Below are positions 1 through 8,567 of a stretch of 64,000 nt of DNA, piece by piece (position 1 is the stretch's first letter; every line of letters begins with the position of its first letter). The stretch comes from Akkermansia massiliensis (GTDB taxonomy: Bacteria > Verrucomicrobiota > Verrucomicrobiia > Verrucomicrobiales > Akkermansiaceae): positions 186,001-250,000 of the forward strand of contig NZ_CP072036.1 in assembly GCF_018847375.1 (NCBI RefSeq), in the 5' to 3' direction. The notes below the pieces were generated by a model that saw only the letters and a list, made by a program, of their open reading frames with translations, was not told the DNA's origin and made no database searches. The translations under genes were made by a program, and so were the position numbers.

Positions 1-1
1 T

Positions 2-529
2 GAAAACCTCCAGCGTGAAAACCTCAGCCCGCTGGAAGAGGCCTCCGGCTACATGCGCCTGAAAACGGAATTCCGCATGAAGCAGGGGGACATCGCCAAG
101 CGGGTAGGCAAATCCCGCGCCGCCGTAGCCAACAGCATGCGGCTTCTGGATCTTCCCCAGGCGGTCCAGGACATGCTGGGCAACGCCTTCATCAGCGTGG
201 GGCATGCCAAGGTGCTCCTGTCCCTCAAGAACCAGGACCAGCAAATCCAGCTCGGGCGCGACATCGTCAACAAGGGCTACACCGTGCGCCAGACGGAGAA
301 AGCCATCCAGAAGCTTCTCAATCCTCCGGAACCGGCGGCTCCCGCCAGAAAGCCCTCCTCCCCGCAGTACAAGAAGATTTCCAGCGTGCTCGCCAAACAA
401 TTCGGCACGCCGGTAAATATTTCCGGACAGGGAAGCCGGGGCTCCATTGAGATCACCTTTTCCAGCAAGGCCGAATTCGTCCGCATTCTTGAACTTCTGG
501 GCCAGGATGAATGGTCCGCTTCCAAGTAA
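2..529 (+). CDS. parB: ParB/Spo0J-type chromosome partition protein, C-terminal part
   Basis: The reading frame is open from the window edge, so the N-terminus is missing. The first residues, ENLQRENLSPLEEA, match the conserved motif that follows the ParB nuclease-like CTP-binding box. A KorB/HTH region follows (GDIAKRVGKSRAAVANSMRL, then the HAKVLLSL segment). Past a Pro/Ala linker comes a short C-terminal domain (YKKISSVLAKQFGTPVNI) that fits the ParB dimerisation domain. ParB loads on parS sites and works with ParA in origin segregation. No parA or parS is visible, so parA probably lies upstream. The stop is TAA at 527-529, and the next gene starts 23 nt later on the same strand. Confidence 0.93.
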   Translation, partial: ENLQRENLSPLEEASGYMRLKTEFRMKQGDIAKRVGKSRAAVANSMRLLDLPQAVQDMLGNAFISVGHAKVLLSLKNQDQQIQLGRDIVNKGYTVRQTEKAIQKLLNPPEPAAPARKPSSPQYKKISSVLAKQFGTPVNISGQGSRGSIEITFSSKAEFVRILELLGQDEWSASK

Positions 530-552
530 ACCTTCCACTCCGTCTTTTTCCC

Positions 553-1497
553 ATGACGCCCCGCATCGGACTCATCCTGCTCACGGCCCTGCTGATGCAG
601 TGCGGAAATCCCGTGGAAACGCCCCTTCCGGGTGCGGAAACCATTCCTGCCCGGCTCCAGGAAACAACCCACTTCAACGGAGGAAACGCCATGTTCCACG
701 CCGCCCGGATGACGGAGATGGGGGACCGGGGTTCCGGCACTCCAGGCTACCGCCAGCAACTGGACTACCTGAAGAAGGAACTGGCCAAACACGGCTGGAC
801 CTGCCAGGAGCAGTCCTTTGAACAGGAAACATCCAAGGGCCCCATCCAGTTCGTCAACCTGCGGGCCCGCTTTGGCAAGGCGCCGGATTTCCAGGCTCCG
901 GTCCGGGGACTGCTGACCTGCCATATCGACACCAAGCAGGGCATCGCCGGCTTCACCGGGGCCAATGACGGGGCTTCCGGCGCAGCGGCCATTCTGGAAA
1001 CGGCCCGCATCCTGGCCGGGGAACCCGCGCGCGCCGGGGAATTGGAGCTGGTGTTTTTTGACGGAGAAGAGAGCTTTGCGGAACACATGGACAGTGACGA
1101 CGGCCTGTACGGCTCCAAGCACTATGCCGCCGCCATGCGGAAGCCGCTGCCCAAGTGGATGATCAACCTGGACATGGTCGGGCGGCAGGGAAAAAAGATA
1201 CGCATCCCGGTCATGACGCCCCAGTCCATGTACCGGGTTTATTCCCGCGCCATTCGTGAACTGGGCTATTCACCGGAGGAATGGGGGGTCTCCGGCTACG
1301 CCATTCTGGACGACCACGTCCCCTTCATGGACCTCGGCATGGATACGCTGAACATCATCGACGATTTTCAGGACGGCAACTGGTGGCACACGTCCAAGGA
1401 CAACATAGGCATTCTGGGTGAGAAATCCTTCAAGCAAACCGGAGAAATGACCCTGCATATCCTCCGCCAGCTGCTGCCCGACCCTCCCTCTACCTGA
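553..1497 (+). CDS. glutaminyl-peptide cyclotransferase-like M28 lipoprotein
   Basis: The protein has 314 residues when started at the ATG at 553. A longer frame from 511 would overlap parB and bury the signal sequence. The N-terminus is a lipoprotein signal (hydrophobic stretch, then LLMQC), so it is probably membrane-anchored outside the cytoplasm. The body has M28/QC landmarks in order: TCHID, GANDGASG (zinc Asp), FFDGEES (Glu pair), LDMVG and DDHVPFM (zinc His), then WWHTSKDN near the end. The spacing and the DGLYGSKH segment resemble animal-type glutaminyl cyclases more than aminopeptidases. The proposed role is forming N-terminal pyroglutamate on exported proteins. A zinc aminopeptidase is the alternative. 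Confidence 0.8.
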   Translation: MTPRIGLILLTALLMQCGNPVETPLPGAETIPARLQETTHFNGGNAMFHAARMTEMGDRGSGTPGYRQQLDYLKKELAKHGWTCQEQSFEQETSKGPIQFVNLRARFGKAPDFQAPVRGLLTCHIDTKQGIAGFTGANDGASGAAAILETARILAGEPARAGELELVFFDGEESFAEHMDSDDGLYGSKHYAAAMRKPLPKWMINLDMVGRQGKKIRIPVMTPQSMYRVYSRAIRELGYSPEEWGVSGYAILDDHVPFMDLGMDTLNIIDDFQDGNWWHTSKDNIGILGEKSFKQTGEMTLHILRQLLPDPPST

Positions 1498-1534
1498 CAA
1501 CCAGGCCTGAATCCCCAACTACCCCTATCCTCCC

Positions 1535-3517
1535 ATGTCCTTCACCTCTCCCTGGCTGCTATGGGCCCTCTTTGCAGCCTCCATTCCCATCATCATCCAC
1601 CTGGTCAACAGGTGGCGGCACCGCTCCGTCCATTGGGCGGCCATGGAATTCCTGCTCCGCGCCGCCAGGGAAACCCGCGGGACGAAAAAACTGCTGCACT
1701 ACCTGATTCTGGCGCTGCGCGTCCTGGCCGTGGCGGCGCTGGTGACGGCCTTTGCGCGGCCCCTGCTCAGCAGCTTCTTCGGCTGGGGGAGTTCCGGACT
1801 GAATGAAGTCCTGCTGGTTCTGGACCGTTCCGCCTCCATGGACGCACGGCCGGACAAAACCAACTCCCTGCGGGACGCCATCCCGCCGCTGGTGGAATCC
1901 ACCTTTGCGCAGCTTGGCCACTGCCGCCTGTCCCTGCTTGATTCCGCCACCGGAACCGTCACCCAGATTCCCGCCCCGGAAGCCCTGGCGGACCTGACTG
2001 TCAGCAAAACCACGGACGGCGGCGCAGATATTCCGGCCCTGCTGCAAAAAGCCATCCCGTATCTGGAGGAGTCCGGTTCCGGAAAGACGGAAATCTGGAT
2101 TGCCTCAGACATGCAGGCCTCCTCCTGGAGGCCGGATTCCCCCCTCTGGCCCGGCGTGCGCCAGCGGCTGGCCGCTCTGGCCATTCCCCCCTCCATCCGC
2201 ATCATGGCCCTCCGCGACAGGCCGGAAAGCAACCGCGGCATCAGGGTCAGGCAGGCCCAGGTGAACAACGGCAGGCTGGTGCTGGACCTGGAGGTGCTGC
2301 GCCAGGGTTTCAACCCCAACCAGCCGGAGGACGTGCCGGTACACCTTTCCGTGGATAATGCCGCCGCCTCCGCCACGCTGCAACTGGCCGGGGAAAGCAC
2401 CGCCATCAGGAAGGAAATTCCGCTGCCGCAGGGGAAGGAATCCGGCTTCGGCTTCGTTTCCCTGCCTCATGACGACTTCACCAGGGATGACATTTCTTTC
2501 TTCACCTTCGCCCCCCGGCCCCTCGCCAACATCCTGATCTGCGGCCCTTCCGGAGAAGTGGGAAAAACCCTCTCCCTGATGTCCGCCCCTCCCGGCCTGC
2601 CCAACAGGAAGGCCACGATGCCCGGCAACACGCGGGCGGCGCAGGCCGCTCTGGCCTCCCAGTCCATGGTCGCCTGGTACGGACCGCCGCCGCGCGCGGA
2701 AATGGAAGAAAAGCTACTGGCCTTTATTGAAGAAGGGGGAATCGTCCTCTTCCTGCCGGACGATACGGCCCACGGCACGCGGCATCCGTTCCTGGGCGTC
2801 TCCTGGGGAGCGATGGAAACGGCCCCGCCCGAGGAGTACTACCGCCTGGAAACATGGGACCGCCAGCGCGGATTCCTCCGGGACGGTTCCGACCAGGCGG
2901 CCATTCCCGCCAACCGGCTCCGCGCCGTGCGCCGGAAGCCCCTGCTGGGCAAATACCGCACCCTGGCCTCCTGGGATGACGGCACCTGCGCCCTGGCCCA
3001 GGTCAGGGCCGGAACGGGTTCCGCCCTGTTCCTGGGGACTCTGCCCAGATATTCCTGGTCCAACCTGGCGGACGGCCACCTGCTGCTCCCCCTGCTCCAG
3101 CGCATGGCGGACCGCGGGGCGGAACGCTTCTCCACTTCCATCTCCCTCCGGGTGAATGACCCGGCCCTGCCGCAATCCGCCACGGACATCCCCGTGCGCA
3201 TGGACAACGCCCAGGGCAGCCACCCCTCCGGCTCTCCGGCGGACACGGCAGGCGTGTACCGCCTGGGAGCGCAGACCTATGCCGTGAACCGCCCCTGGTC
3301 GGAAGACAATCCGGACCAGATTACGGATGAAAAGCTCCGCCTCCTTCTGCCGGAGGCCTCCATCAGCTCCATGCAGAGCACGGCGGAAACGCCCTCCCTG
3401 GTGCAGGAGGCCTGGAAACTCTTTCTCATCATTTCCCTCGCCTGCCTGCTGCTGGAAGCTTTCCTGTGCCTGCCCAGGCACACGGCCAAACGTCCCTCCC
3501 CCACCATCCGCCCATGA
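1535..3517 (+). CDS. BatA-type membrane protein with VWA domain
   Basis: The protein has 660 residues. Residues 1-75 match the BatA N-terminal domain: a first TM helix, the HLVNRWRHR motif, and a second TM segment after KKLLHYLILALRVLAVAAL. A von Willebrand A domain follows with the MIDAS motif DRSAS near residue 97. The middle region is probably periplasmic, and a TM helix (LFLIISLACLLLEAFLCL) lies close to the C-terminus. Such proteins usually accompany a MoxR ATPase and a DUF58 protein in envelope-stress or metal-insertion clusters. Neither partner is visible, so they may lie elsewhere. The next gene overlaps by ATGA, which points to translational coupling. The function is inferred from the family only. 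Confidence 0.8.
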   Translation: MSFTSPWLLWALFAASIPIIIHLVNRWRHRSVHWAAMEFLLRAARETRGTKKLLHYLILALRVLAVAALVTAFARPLLSSFFGWGSSGLNEVLLVLDRSASMDARPDKTNSLRDAIPPLVESTFAQLGHCRLSLLDSATGTVTQIPAPEALADLTVSKTTDGGADIPALLQKAIPYLEESGSGKTEIWIASDMQASSWRPDSPLWPGVRQRLAALAIPPSIRIMALRDRPESNRGIRVRQAQVNNGRLVLDLEVLRQGFNPNQPEDVPVHLSVDNAAASATLQLAGESTAIRKEIPLPQGKESGFGFVSLPHDDFTRDDISFFTFAPRPLANILICGPSGEVGKTLSLMSAPPGLPNRKATMPGNTRAAQAALASQSMVAWYGPPPRAEMEEKLLAFIEEGGIVLFLPDDTAHGTRHPFLGVSWGAMETAPPEEYYRLETWDRQRGFLRDGSDQAAIPANRLRAVRRKPLLGKYRTLASWDDGTCALAQVRAGTGSALFLGTLPRYSWSNLADGHLLLPLLQRMADRGAERFSTSISLRVNDPALPQSATDIPVRMDNAQGSHPSGSPADTAGVYRLGAQTYAVNRPWSEDNPDQITDEKLRLLLPEASISSMQSTAETPSLVQEAWKLFLIISLACLLLEAFLCLPRHTAKRPSPTIRP

Positions 3518-5712
3518 GCCTGAGCCTTCAACCTACCGCTTTAAGCGTCCTCCTGGCCGTCCTGGTCATGGCGGCCGGCGTCTGGATGAGCCGCACCGCC
3601 TGCAAACGCAACCGCCGTCCGCTGACGTTCAAGCTGGAACTCCTGCGCCTGGTGATTCTGGGGGCCATCTGCTTCCTGCTCTTCCAGCCGGAATGGGTCG
3701 TCACCTCCGCCCCGCAGGAGAAGCCCAAGGTCTCCATCCTGGAGGACCGCTCCGGCTCCATGGAAACGCAGGACGTGGAAATCACCCCCCAGCACGTCGT
3801 TACCCGCACGGCCTACGCGCAGGAGCTGATCAAGGGCAACAGCACGGAATCCCTGAAAGACACGCACGTGGTGGAATCCGCCGCCTTCGGCTCCCCCCCT
3901 CCGCCGGATTCCCCGGATTACGCCATGGCCTGCACGGACCTGGCCAAGCCGCTGGAGGACGCCATGCAATCCTCGGACAACCTGCGGGCGGTCATCATGT
4001 TCACGGACGGCGGCCACAACGCCTCCTCCTCCGTGCTGACGCAGGCCCAGCGCATGCGCACCAGGGGCATTCCCCTCTTCATCATTCCCGCCGGCAGTCC
4101 GTACCCCCTGCCCGACCTGGCCCTCCAGGACGTGAAAGCCCCCACCTACGGCATCATCGGGGAGACGGTGCAGATCCCCTTCACCATTAAAAGCACGCTG
4201 GGCAAGGAAACGCGCACCACGCTCACCCTGGCCTCCAGGGACACCGGAAAAACCGTCACCCGCACGGTCACCATCCCGGCCCAGGGGGAAGTGTCCGACG
4301 CCGTCCTGTGGAAGATAGAAAAGGAAGGGGCGGAAACGCTGGAGCTCAAGCTCCCCGTCCAGCCCCAGGAACGGATGCACAACAACAACGCCTCCTCCTT
4401 CAGCATCGCCGGCAGGAGGGAATCCATCAAGGTGCTGGTGATCGACACGCTGCCGCGCTGGGAGTACCGCTTCATCCGGAACGCCCTGTACCGCGACCCG
4501 GGCGTGGACGTGCATACCCTGCTCTTTCACCCGGGGCTGGAGGAAATGGGGGAAGGCCCCGGCTACCTGGTCAAATTCCCGGACAGGATGGAAGACCTGG
4601 CCCAGTATGACGTCATCTTCATCGGAGACGTGGGGCTGGGCCCCAAGGGGCTGACGGAGGAACAGGCCGCCCTGCTCAAGGGCATGGTGAAAAACCAGGC
4701 CAGCGGCATCGTCTTCCTGCCCGGCTACCAGGGCAAGCAGATGGAACTCCTGAAATCCGAGCTGGGAGACCTGATACCCGTCACGTTCCTCACCGCCAAG
4801 CCGGAGGGAACCACCCAGCCAGCCCCCTCCCCCCTCATCCTGACGCCGGAGGGGCGCGGCTCCCTCCTTACCATGCTGGCGGATACGGAGGGTGAAAACG
4901 AGGAAGTGTGGCGCAACCTGCCGGGCTTCAACTGGTACGCCCCGGTGGAACGGCCCAAGGCCGGAACCACCGTCCTGGCCGTGCATGCGGCAGACAAAAA
5001 CGCCTACGGCCGCATTCCCCTCATCGTCACCCAGTCCTACGGCAACGGAAAAGTCCTCTTCATGGGGACGGACTCCGCCTGGCGCTGGCGGCGCGGCGTG
5101 GAGGACAAATACCACTACCGCTTCTGGAGCCAGGTGGCCCGCTGGATGAGTTACCAGCGCAACATGGCCGCCGGGGAAAGAATCCGCCTGATTCCCAACC
5201 CGGAACGCCCCCGCCTGGGGGATACGCTGACCGTCAACGCCATGGTCTCCGACAAACTGGGGGCGCCTCTCCAGAACGGGGAAGTCTTCCTGGACATCAC
5301 CGCCCCGGAAGGCACCACCAGCCGCGTGCAGATGGACAACATGGACCACACCTGGGGTTCCTTCACCGCCTCCGTCAAAATCAACCGCCCCGGCACCTGG
5401 AAGCTGACCGCCTCATCCTCCGCGGAACCGGACAAATCCGTCACGCTTCCGGTCATCACCATGGGCGAGACGCTGGAAAAAACCGGCCAGCCCGTCAATA
5501 CCGCCCTGATGGAGGAAATGACCTCCATCACGCGCGGACGCATGGTGAAGGCGGAGGAAATACAGCAGCTCATCAAGGAAATCAAGGAGCTGCCCGTGCC
5601 GCCGCCCATGGAAACACGCATCCTGCTCTGGTGCAGCCCGTACACGCTCGCGGCCCTTCTCTTCCTGCTCACCCTGTTCTGGATAGGCAGAAAACTCAAC
5701 GGCACCATCTGA
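3514..5712 (+). CDS. VWA-domain membrane protein with glutamine-amidotransferase-like fold
   Basis: The start is the ATG at 3514, which overlaps the upstream stop as ATGA and gives 732 residues. Two TM helices lie in the first 70 residues. A VWA domain follows with the MIDAS DRSGS and the second-site FTDGGHN. The middle (VLVIDTLPRWEYRFIRNALY, then YDVIFIGDVGLG) fits the class I glutamine-amidotransferase-like fold seen in verrucomicrobial and planctomycete VWA proteins, without an evident catalytic Cys. Ig-like segments and a C-terminal TM helix close the protein. With the preceding BatA-like gene it probably forms one envelope complex. No specific activity can be assigned. Confidence 0.75.
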   Translation: MSLSLQPTALSVLLAVLVMAAGVWMSRTACKRNRRPLTFKLELLRLVILGAICFLLFQPEWVVTSAPQEKPKVSILEDRSGSMETQDVEITPQHVVTRTAYAQELIKGNSTESLKDTHVVESAAFGSPPPPDSPDYAMACTDLAKPLEDAMQSSDNLRAVIMFTDGGHNASSSVLTQAQRMRTRGIPLFIIPAGSPYPLPDLALQDVKAPTYGIIGETVQIPFTIKSTLGKETRTTLTLASRDTGKTVTRTVTIPAQGEVSDAVLWKIEKEGAETLELKLPVQPQERMHNNNASSFSIAGRRESIKVLVIDTLPRWEYRFIRNALYRDPGVDVHTLLFHPGLEEMGEGPGYLVKFPDRMEDLAQYDVIFIGDVGLGPKGLTEEQAALLKGMVKNQASGIVFLPGYQGKQMELLKSELGDLIPVTFLTAKPEGTTQPAPSPLILTPEGRGSLLTMLADTEGENEEVWRNLPGFNWYAPVERPKAGTTVLAVHAADKNAYGRIPLIVTQSYGNGKVLFMGTDSAWRWRRGVEDKYHYRFWSQVARWMSYQRNMAAGERIRLIPNPERPRLGDTLTVNAMVSDKLGAPLQNGEVFLDITAPEGTTSRVQMDNMDHTWGSFTASVKINRPGTWKLTASSSAEPDKSVTLPVITMGETLEKTGQPVNTALMEEMTSITRGRMVKAEEIQQLIKEIKELPVPPPMETRILLWCSPYTLAALLFLLTLFWIGRKLNGTI

Positions 5713-5766
5713 CCCGGTGCGCTCCGGATTTTCCGGAAACCGGAGGCTTTTCCACCCCTCCTTCCG

Positions 5767-6984
5767 TCATTTCTCCGCCGCCTTTTTCCCGTCCGCAGCG
5801 GAAGGGGCGGACGGTGAAAACTTCAGCTTCACGCCCAGTTTTTTCCAGGCTGCGGCCATTTCCCTCTCCACCTCTTCCGGAGCCTTCCCGTCCAGCAGAA
5901 CGGCGTGCGCCCCGTTGACGTCCTCCGCATCCCAGGCTTCCAGGTAACGCCTGAGGCGTTCCGCCTTGCCGTCCCCTTCCAGATGGCACCAGTACACCGT
6001 CCATAACAGATCGGCCCAGTACCGGGACGCGTCCCCCTTTGAAGGGAGGCCATGGCCTGCGGCGGAATGAACGGAATCCCGCGCCAGCAGGTCCGCCAGG
6101 GCAGGCAGCGGCTCCCTGCCCGTGCGCACGGCGCGGGGAAGCATGGCAGCCAGCCTTCCCGGGAGCTTCCGGAATACCATCGCCTCCTTCTCCATGGGAA
6201 GAAAAGCCATGTACGCGGAAAAACCGTCCACCAGCCAGTGTTCCAAATCCATGGACTGCGCCACCCAGTGGGTGACGGCAAAGCGCGGATCCACCGCGTC
6301 CAGCTTCAGCGGCTTTCCCTTTTTATCCCGCAGCAGCAGGGCCGTAAAACTGGTGGGGGAAAACTTGAGCCTCCCGTTCCGCAGGCCCGGCGCCTTGTTG
6401 AAATCCTCTTCCTGAAAACATACCCTCACCAGATACTTGCGGGAGGGGCGGCGGGCCACCGCCAGATTCATGGGAACGGCCGCCAGGGCGGACAGAATGG
6501 TTTCAAAACGCCGCGCCAGGGCCATATGTTCCGTTTCCGGCAATTTTCCGGGGGACTCAATGACGAAATGGTCCGTTTCATACACGCTCAGCTCATCCGT
6601 CTCCTGCACGGCCTTCACCAGCAGATAGCCGGGCGCGGCCGCCCTCTCCGGCCACGGAGCGTCCCAATTCGGCTCCAGGGGAACGTAACGTCCGCCGGAC
6701 GCACCCTGCGCGGGAGGGTTCTCCGCCCCCACATCCGTATCCGGAAGCGTGCCGCCGGACTTCACCCATTCCAGGATATACGCCTGGTCGGCGCCGGAAA
6801 AAACGTTCTTGGGAACGGCTACTATCCGGCCGTCCTGAAGCTTCAGGTCCACCTCCGCATCACGGACGGCCACCAGCACGGCTACGACGGTAGCGCCCCG
6901 GTCATTCGTCCAGATGCGCGCCTGAACGCTTCCGGCCAGGCTCAGTCCTGTCAATACGGACAGTATCTTTACGGGCACGGTCAT
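5767..6984 (-). CDS. secreted SHD1-domain protein with a degenerate gluzincin-like core
   Basis: The start is the ATG at 6984, chosen because it gives a clean signal peptide (MTVPVKILSVLTGLSLAGSV); the longer frame to 7128 has none. The protein has 405 residues. Residues about 23-70 form an SLA1-homology-1-like domain (RIWTNDRGATVVAVLV), common in secreted verrucomicrobial and planctomycete proteins. The C-terminal half follows a peptidase-MA/gluzincin plan, with FAVTHWVAQ where HExxH is expected and HWLVDGFSAYM matching the usual WLxEGxAxY segment. The catalytic Glu is absent, so it is probably inactive as a protease. It is convergent with the VWA gene. Its role is unknown. Confidence 0.6.
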   Translation of the reverse strand: MTVPVKILSVLTGLSLAGSVQARIWTNDRGATVVAVLVAVRDAEVDLKLQDGRIVAVPKNVFSGADQAYILEWVKSGGTLPDTDVGAENPPAQGASGGRYVPLEPNWDAPWPERAAAPGYLLVKAVQETDELSVYETDHFVIESPGKLPETEHMALARRFETILSALAAVPMNLAVARRPSRKYLVRVCFQEEDFNKAPGLRNGRLKFSPTSFTALLLRDKKGKPLKLDAVDPRFAVTHWVAQSMDLEHWLVDGFSAYMAFLPMEKEAMVFRKLPGRLAAMLPRAVRTGREPLPALADLLARDSVHSAAGHGLPSKGDASRYWADLLWTVYWCHLEGDGKAERLRRYLEAWDAEDVNGAHAVLLDGKAPEEVEREMAAAWKKLGVKLKFSPSAPSAADGKKAAEK

Positions 6985-7173
6985 AGGGCTCCCTTTGTCC
7001 GCACAAGCTACCACATTGTCCCGCGGACGCAATCCTTTTTCCGTCCACCCTTGCTCCGCCGGAACCCGTTCCGCCAAAAGAACATGGAGCGGCTCCGCGT
7101 CATGGCTTTCCTCCGGAGGGGTTGACACGTCCCAGTAAAACCCATAATCTTATGGAAGAAAGGAAAAGCAGGC

Positions 7174-7530
7174 ATGCACATCAGTCCCCTCAGAAAAAAC
7201 ATTCCGCTGACCGTCGTCACCCTGGCGGCCCTGGGCATCATGCTCTTCCTGTTCTTCATGCACCCCTCCACCCCGGAGGAATCCCTGGAATTCTACACGC
7301 CGGACGGCAACGGCGTAGGCTCCTTCCGGGTGGAAATCACGGACATGCCGTCCAACCCCGCCTATACGGAAGTGAAGATCATCCCGGAGGACATGGAGCC
7401 CTTCCAGCGGTTCATGTCCAAATTCCGCAACAAGCCCGTCACGGCCAAAATCCCCTCCTACGGCAGCCATGTAGTCGTTCCTGGCCGGGACATGCAGTGC
7501 GACGGAGTCCTGCGCCTGGCCGGGCATTGA
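7174..7530 (+). CDS. small single-pass membrane protein, unknown function
   Basis: The protein has 118 residues. The ATG at 7174 is preceded by a purine-rich stretch (agaaaggaaaagcaggc) that can act as a ribosome-binding site. One TM helix (VVTLAALGIMLFLFFM) lies near the N-terminus. The remaining roughly 85 residues look like a small extracytoplasmic beta-rich domain (SFRVEITDMPSNPAYTEVKI). I recognise no family. It stands alone between a minus-strand SHD1 gene and a convergent transporter gene. Confidence 0.6.
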   Translation: MHISPLRKNIPLTVVTLAALGIMLFLFFMHPSTPEESLEFYTPDGNGVGSFRVEITDMPSNPAYTEVKIIPEDMEPFQRFMSKFRNKPVTAKIPSYGSHVVVPGRDMQCDGVLRLAGH

Positions 7531-7549
7531 CCGGCAAGCGGAGGCTGCC

Positions 7550-8530
7550 TTACAGCTTGTCTCCCTTTCCCACGTCCTTCGCCCACTTCCGGGCCAGGAA
7601 GGAACAGACCATCAGCTGGAGCTGGTGGAAAACCATGATGGGAATCACCAGCAGCCCGATGGGCGCTCCGGCAAAAATCACGTTCATCATCGGGATGCCG
7701 GTGGCCAGGCTCTTCTTGGAGCCGCAGAAAATAATCGCGATGCGGTCCTCCCGGGAGAAATGCAACTTGCGGGAAAGGAAGGCCGTCAGCCACAGGGCCG
7801 CGGCCAGCAGAATGCCGCAGAAGACAAGCACCTCCACCAGGGAGAGCCAGGGCAGGTTCTTCCACACGCCGTTAATCATCGCATGGCTGAACGCCGTGTA
7901 AATCACCAGCCAGATCGTGCTGTGGTCCGTCCAGGAAGTAATGTTCCGGTGCGTGACCACCCATTTGCCGATCCAGCGCTGGGCAACCTGCCCGGCCACA
8001 AAGGGCACCAGAATAATATAGCAGATGTTCAGGAAGGTGGAAAAATCCACGCCTCCCTCCCCTCCGCGGGACCACACCAGCCCCACCAGCAGAGGCGTGA
8101 GGAACACTCCCAGCAGACTGGAAACGGAGGCGGAGCAGATGGCCGCGGCCACATTCCCGCCCGCCATGGAGGTGAACGCTATGCTGGACTGCACCGTGGA
8201 AGGCAGCATGCACACGTACAGCATGCCCATGCACAAATCCGGCCCCAGCACGCTGTTCCACAGCGGCATGCTCAGAATGCCCAGCAGGGGGAAAATCACG
8301 AAGGTGCTTGCAGCCACCAGGCCCTGGAGGCGCCAGTGCATCAGCCCCTCCCATACGGAGCGGCGGGAAAGCTTGGCCCCGTACAGGAAAAAGAGCAGGA
8401 TGATGGCCGCATCGCTCAAGCGGCTGAACACCGTATCCCACACGCCGGAACAGGGAATCAGAATCCCCGCGCTCACGCTGACGATGAGGCCGACGGTAAA
8501 GCGGTCCAATTTGGAAAGGAATCCCGGCAT
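7550..8530 (-). CDS. SBF-like (bile acid:sodium symporter fold) transporter
   Basis: The protein has 326 residues and about ten hydrophobic segments. The start FLSKLDRFTVGLIVSVSAGI, the FFLYGAKLSRRSVWEG motif and the later MLPSTVQSSIAFTSMAGGN are typical of the YfeH/SBF_like branch of the bile acid:sodium symporter superfamily. It is predicted to be a sodium-coupled inner-membrane carrier. The substrate cannot be read from the sequence, and bile acids are not implied. It reads in the same direction as tyrS, which ends 37 nt upstream. Confidence 0.8.
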   Translation of the reverse strand: MPGFLSKLDRFTVGLIVSVSAGILIPCSGVWDTVFSRLSDAAIILLFFLYGAKLSRRSVWEGLMHWRLQGLVAASTFVIFPLLGILSMPLWNSVLGPDLCMGMLYVCMLPSTVQSSIAFTSMAGGNVAAAICSASVSSLLGVFLTPLLVGLVWSRGGEGGVDFSTFLNICYIILVPFVAGQVAQRWIGKWVVTHRNITSWTDHSTIWLVIYTAFSHAMINGVWKNLPWLSLVEVLVFCGILLAAALWLTAFLSRKLHFSREDRIAIIFCGSKKSLATGIPMMNVIFAGAPIGLLVIPIMVFHQLQLMVCSFLARKWAKDVGKGDKL

Positions 8531-8567
8531 GGAGGAAGGAAGAAAGGTGAACGCCGTTTCCGGCTCC

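Noticed and set aside
3541..5349. Long antisense open frame (602 codons, minus strand) under the VWA gene
   Set aside because: It is a GC-rich shadow of a well-supported gene with domain motifs on the plus strand; its own protein has no recognisable domain and a biased Gly/His/Val composition.
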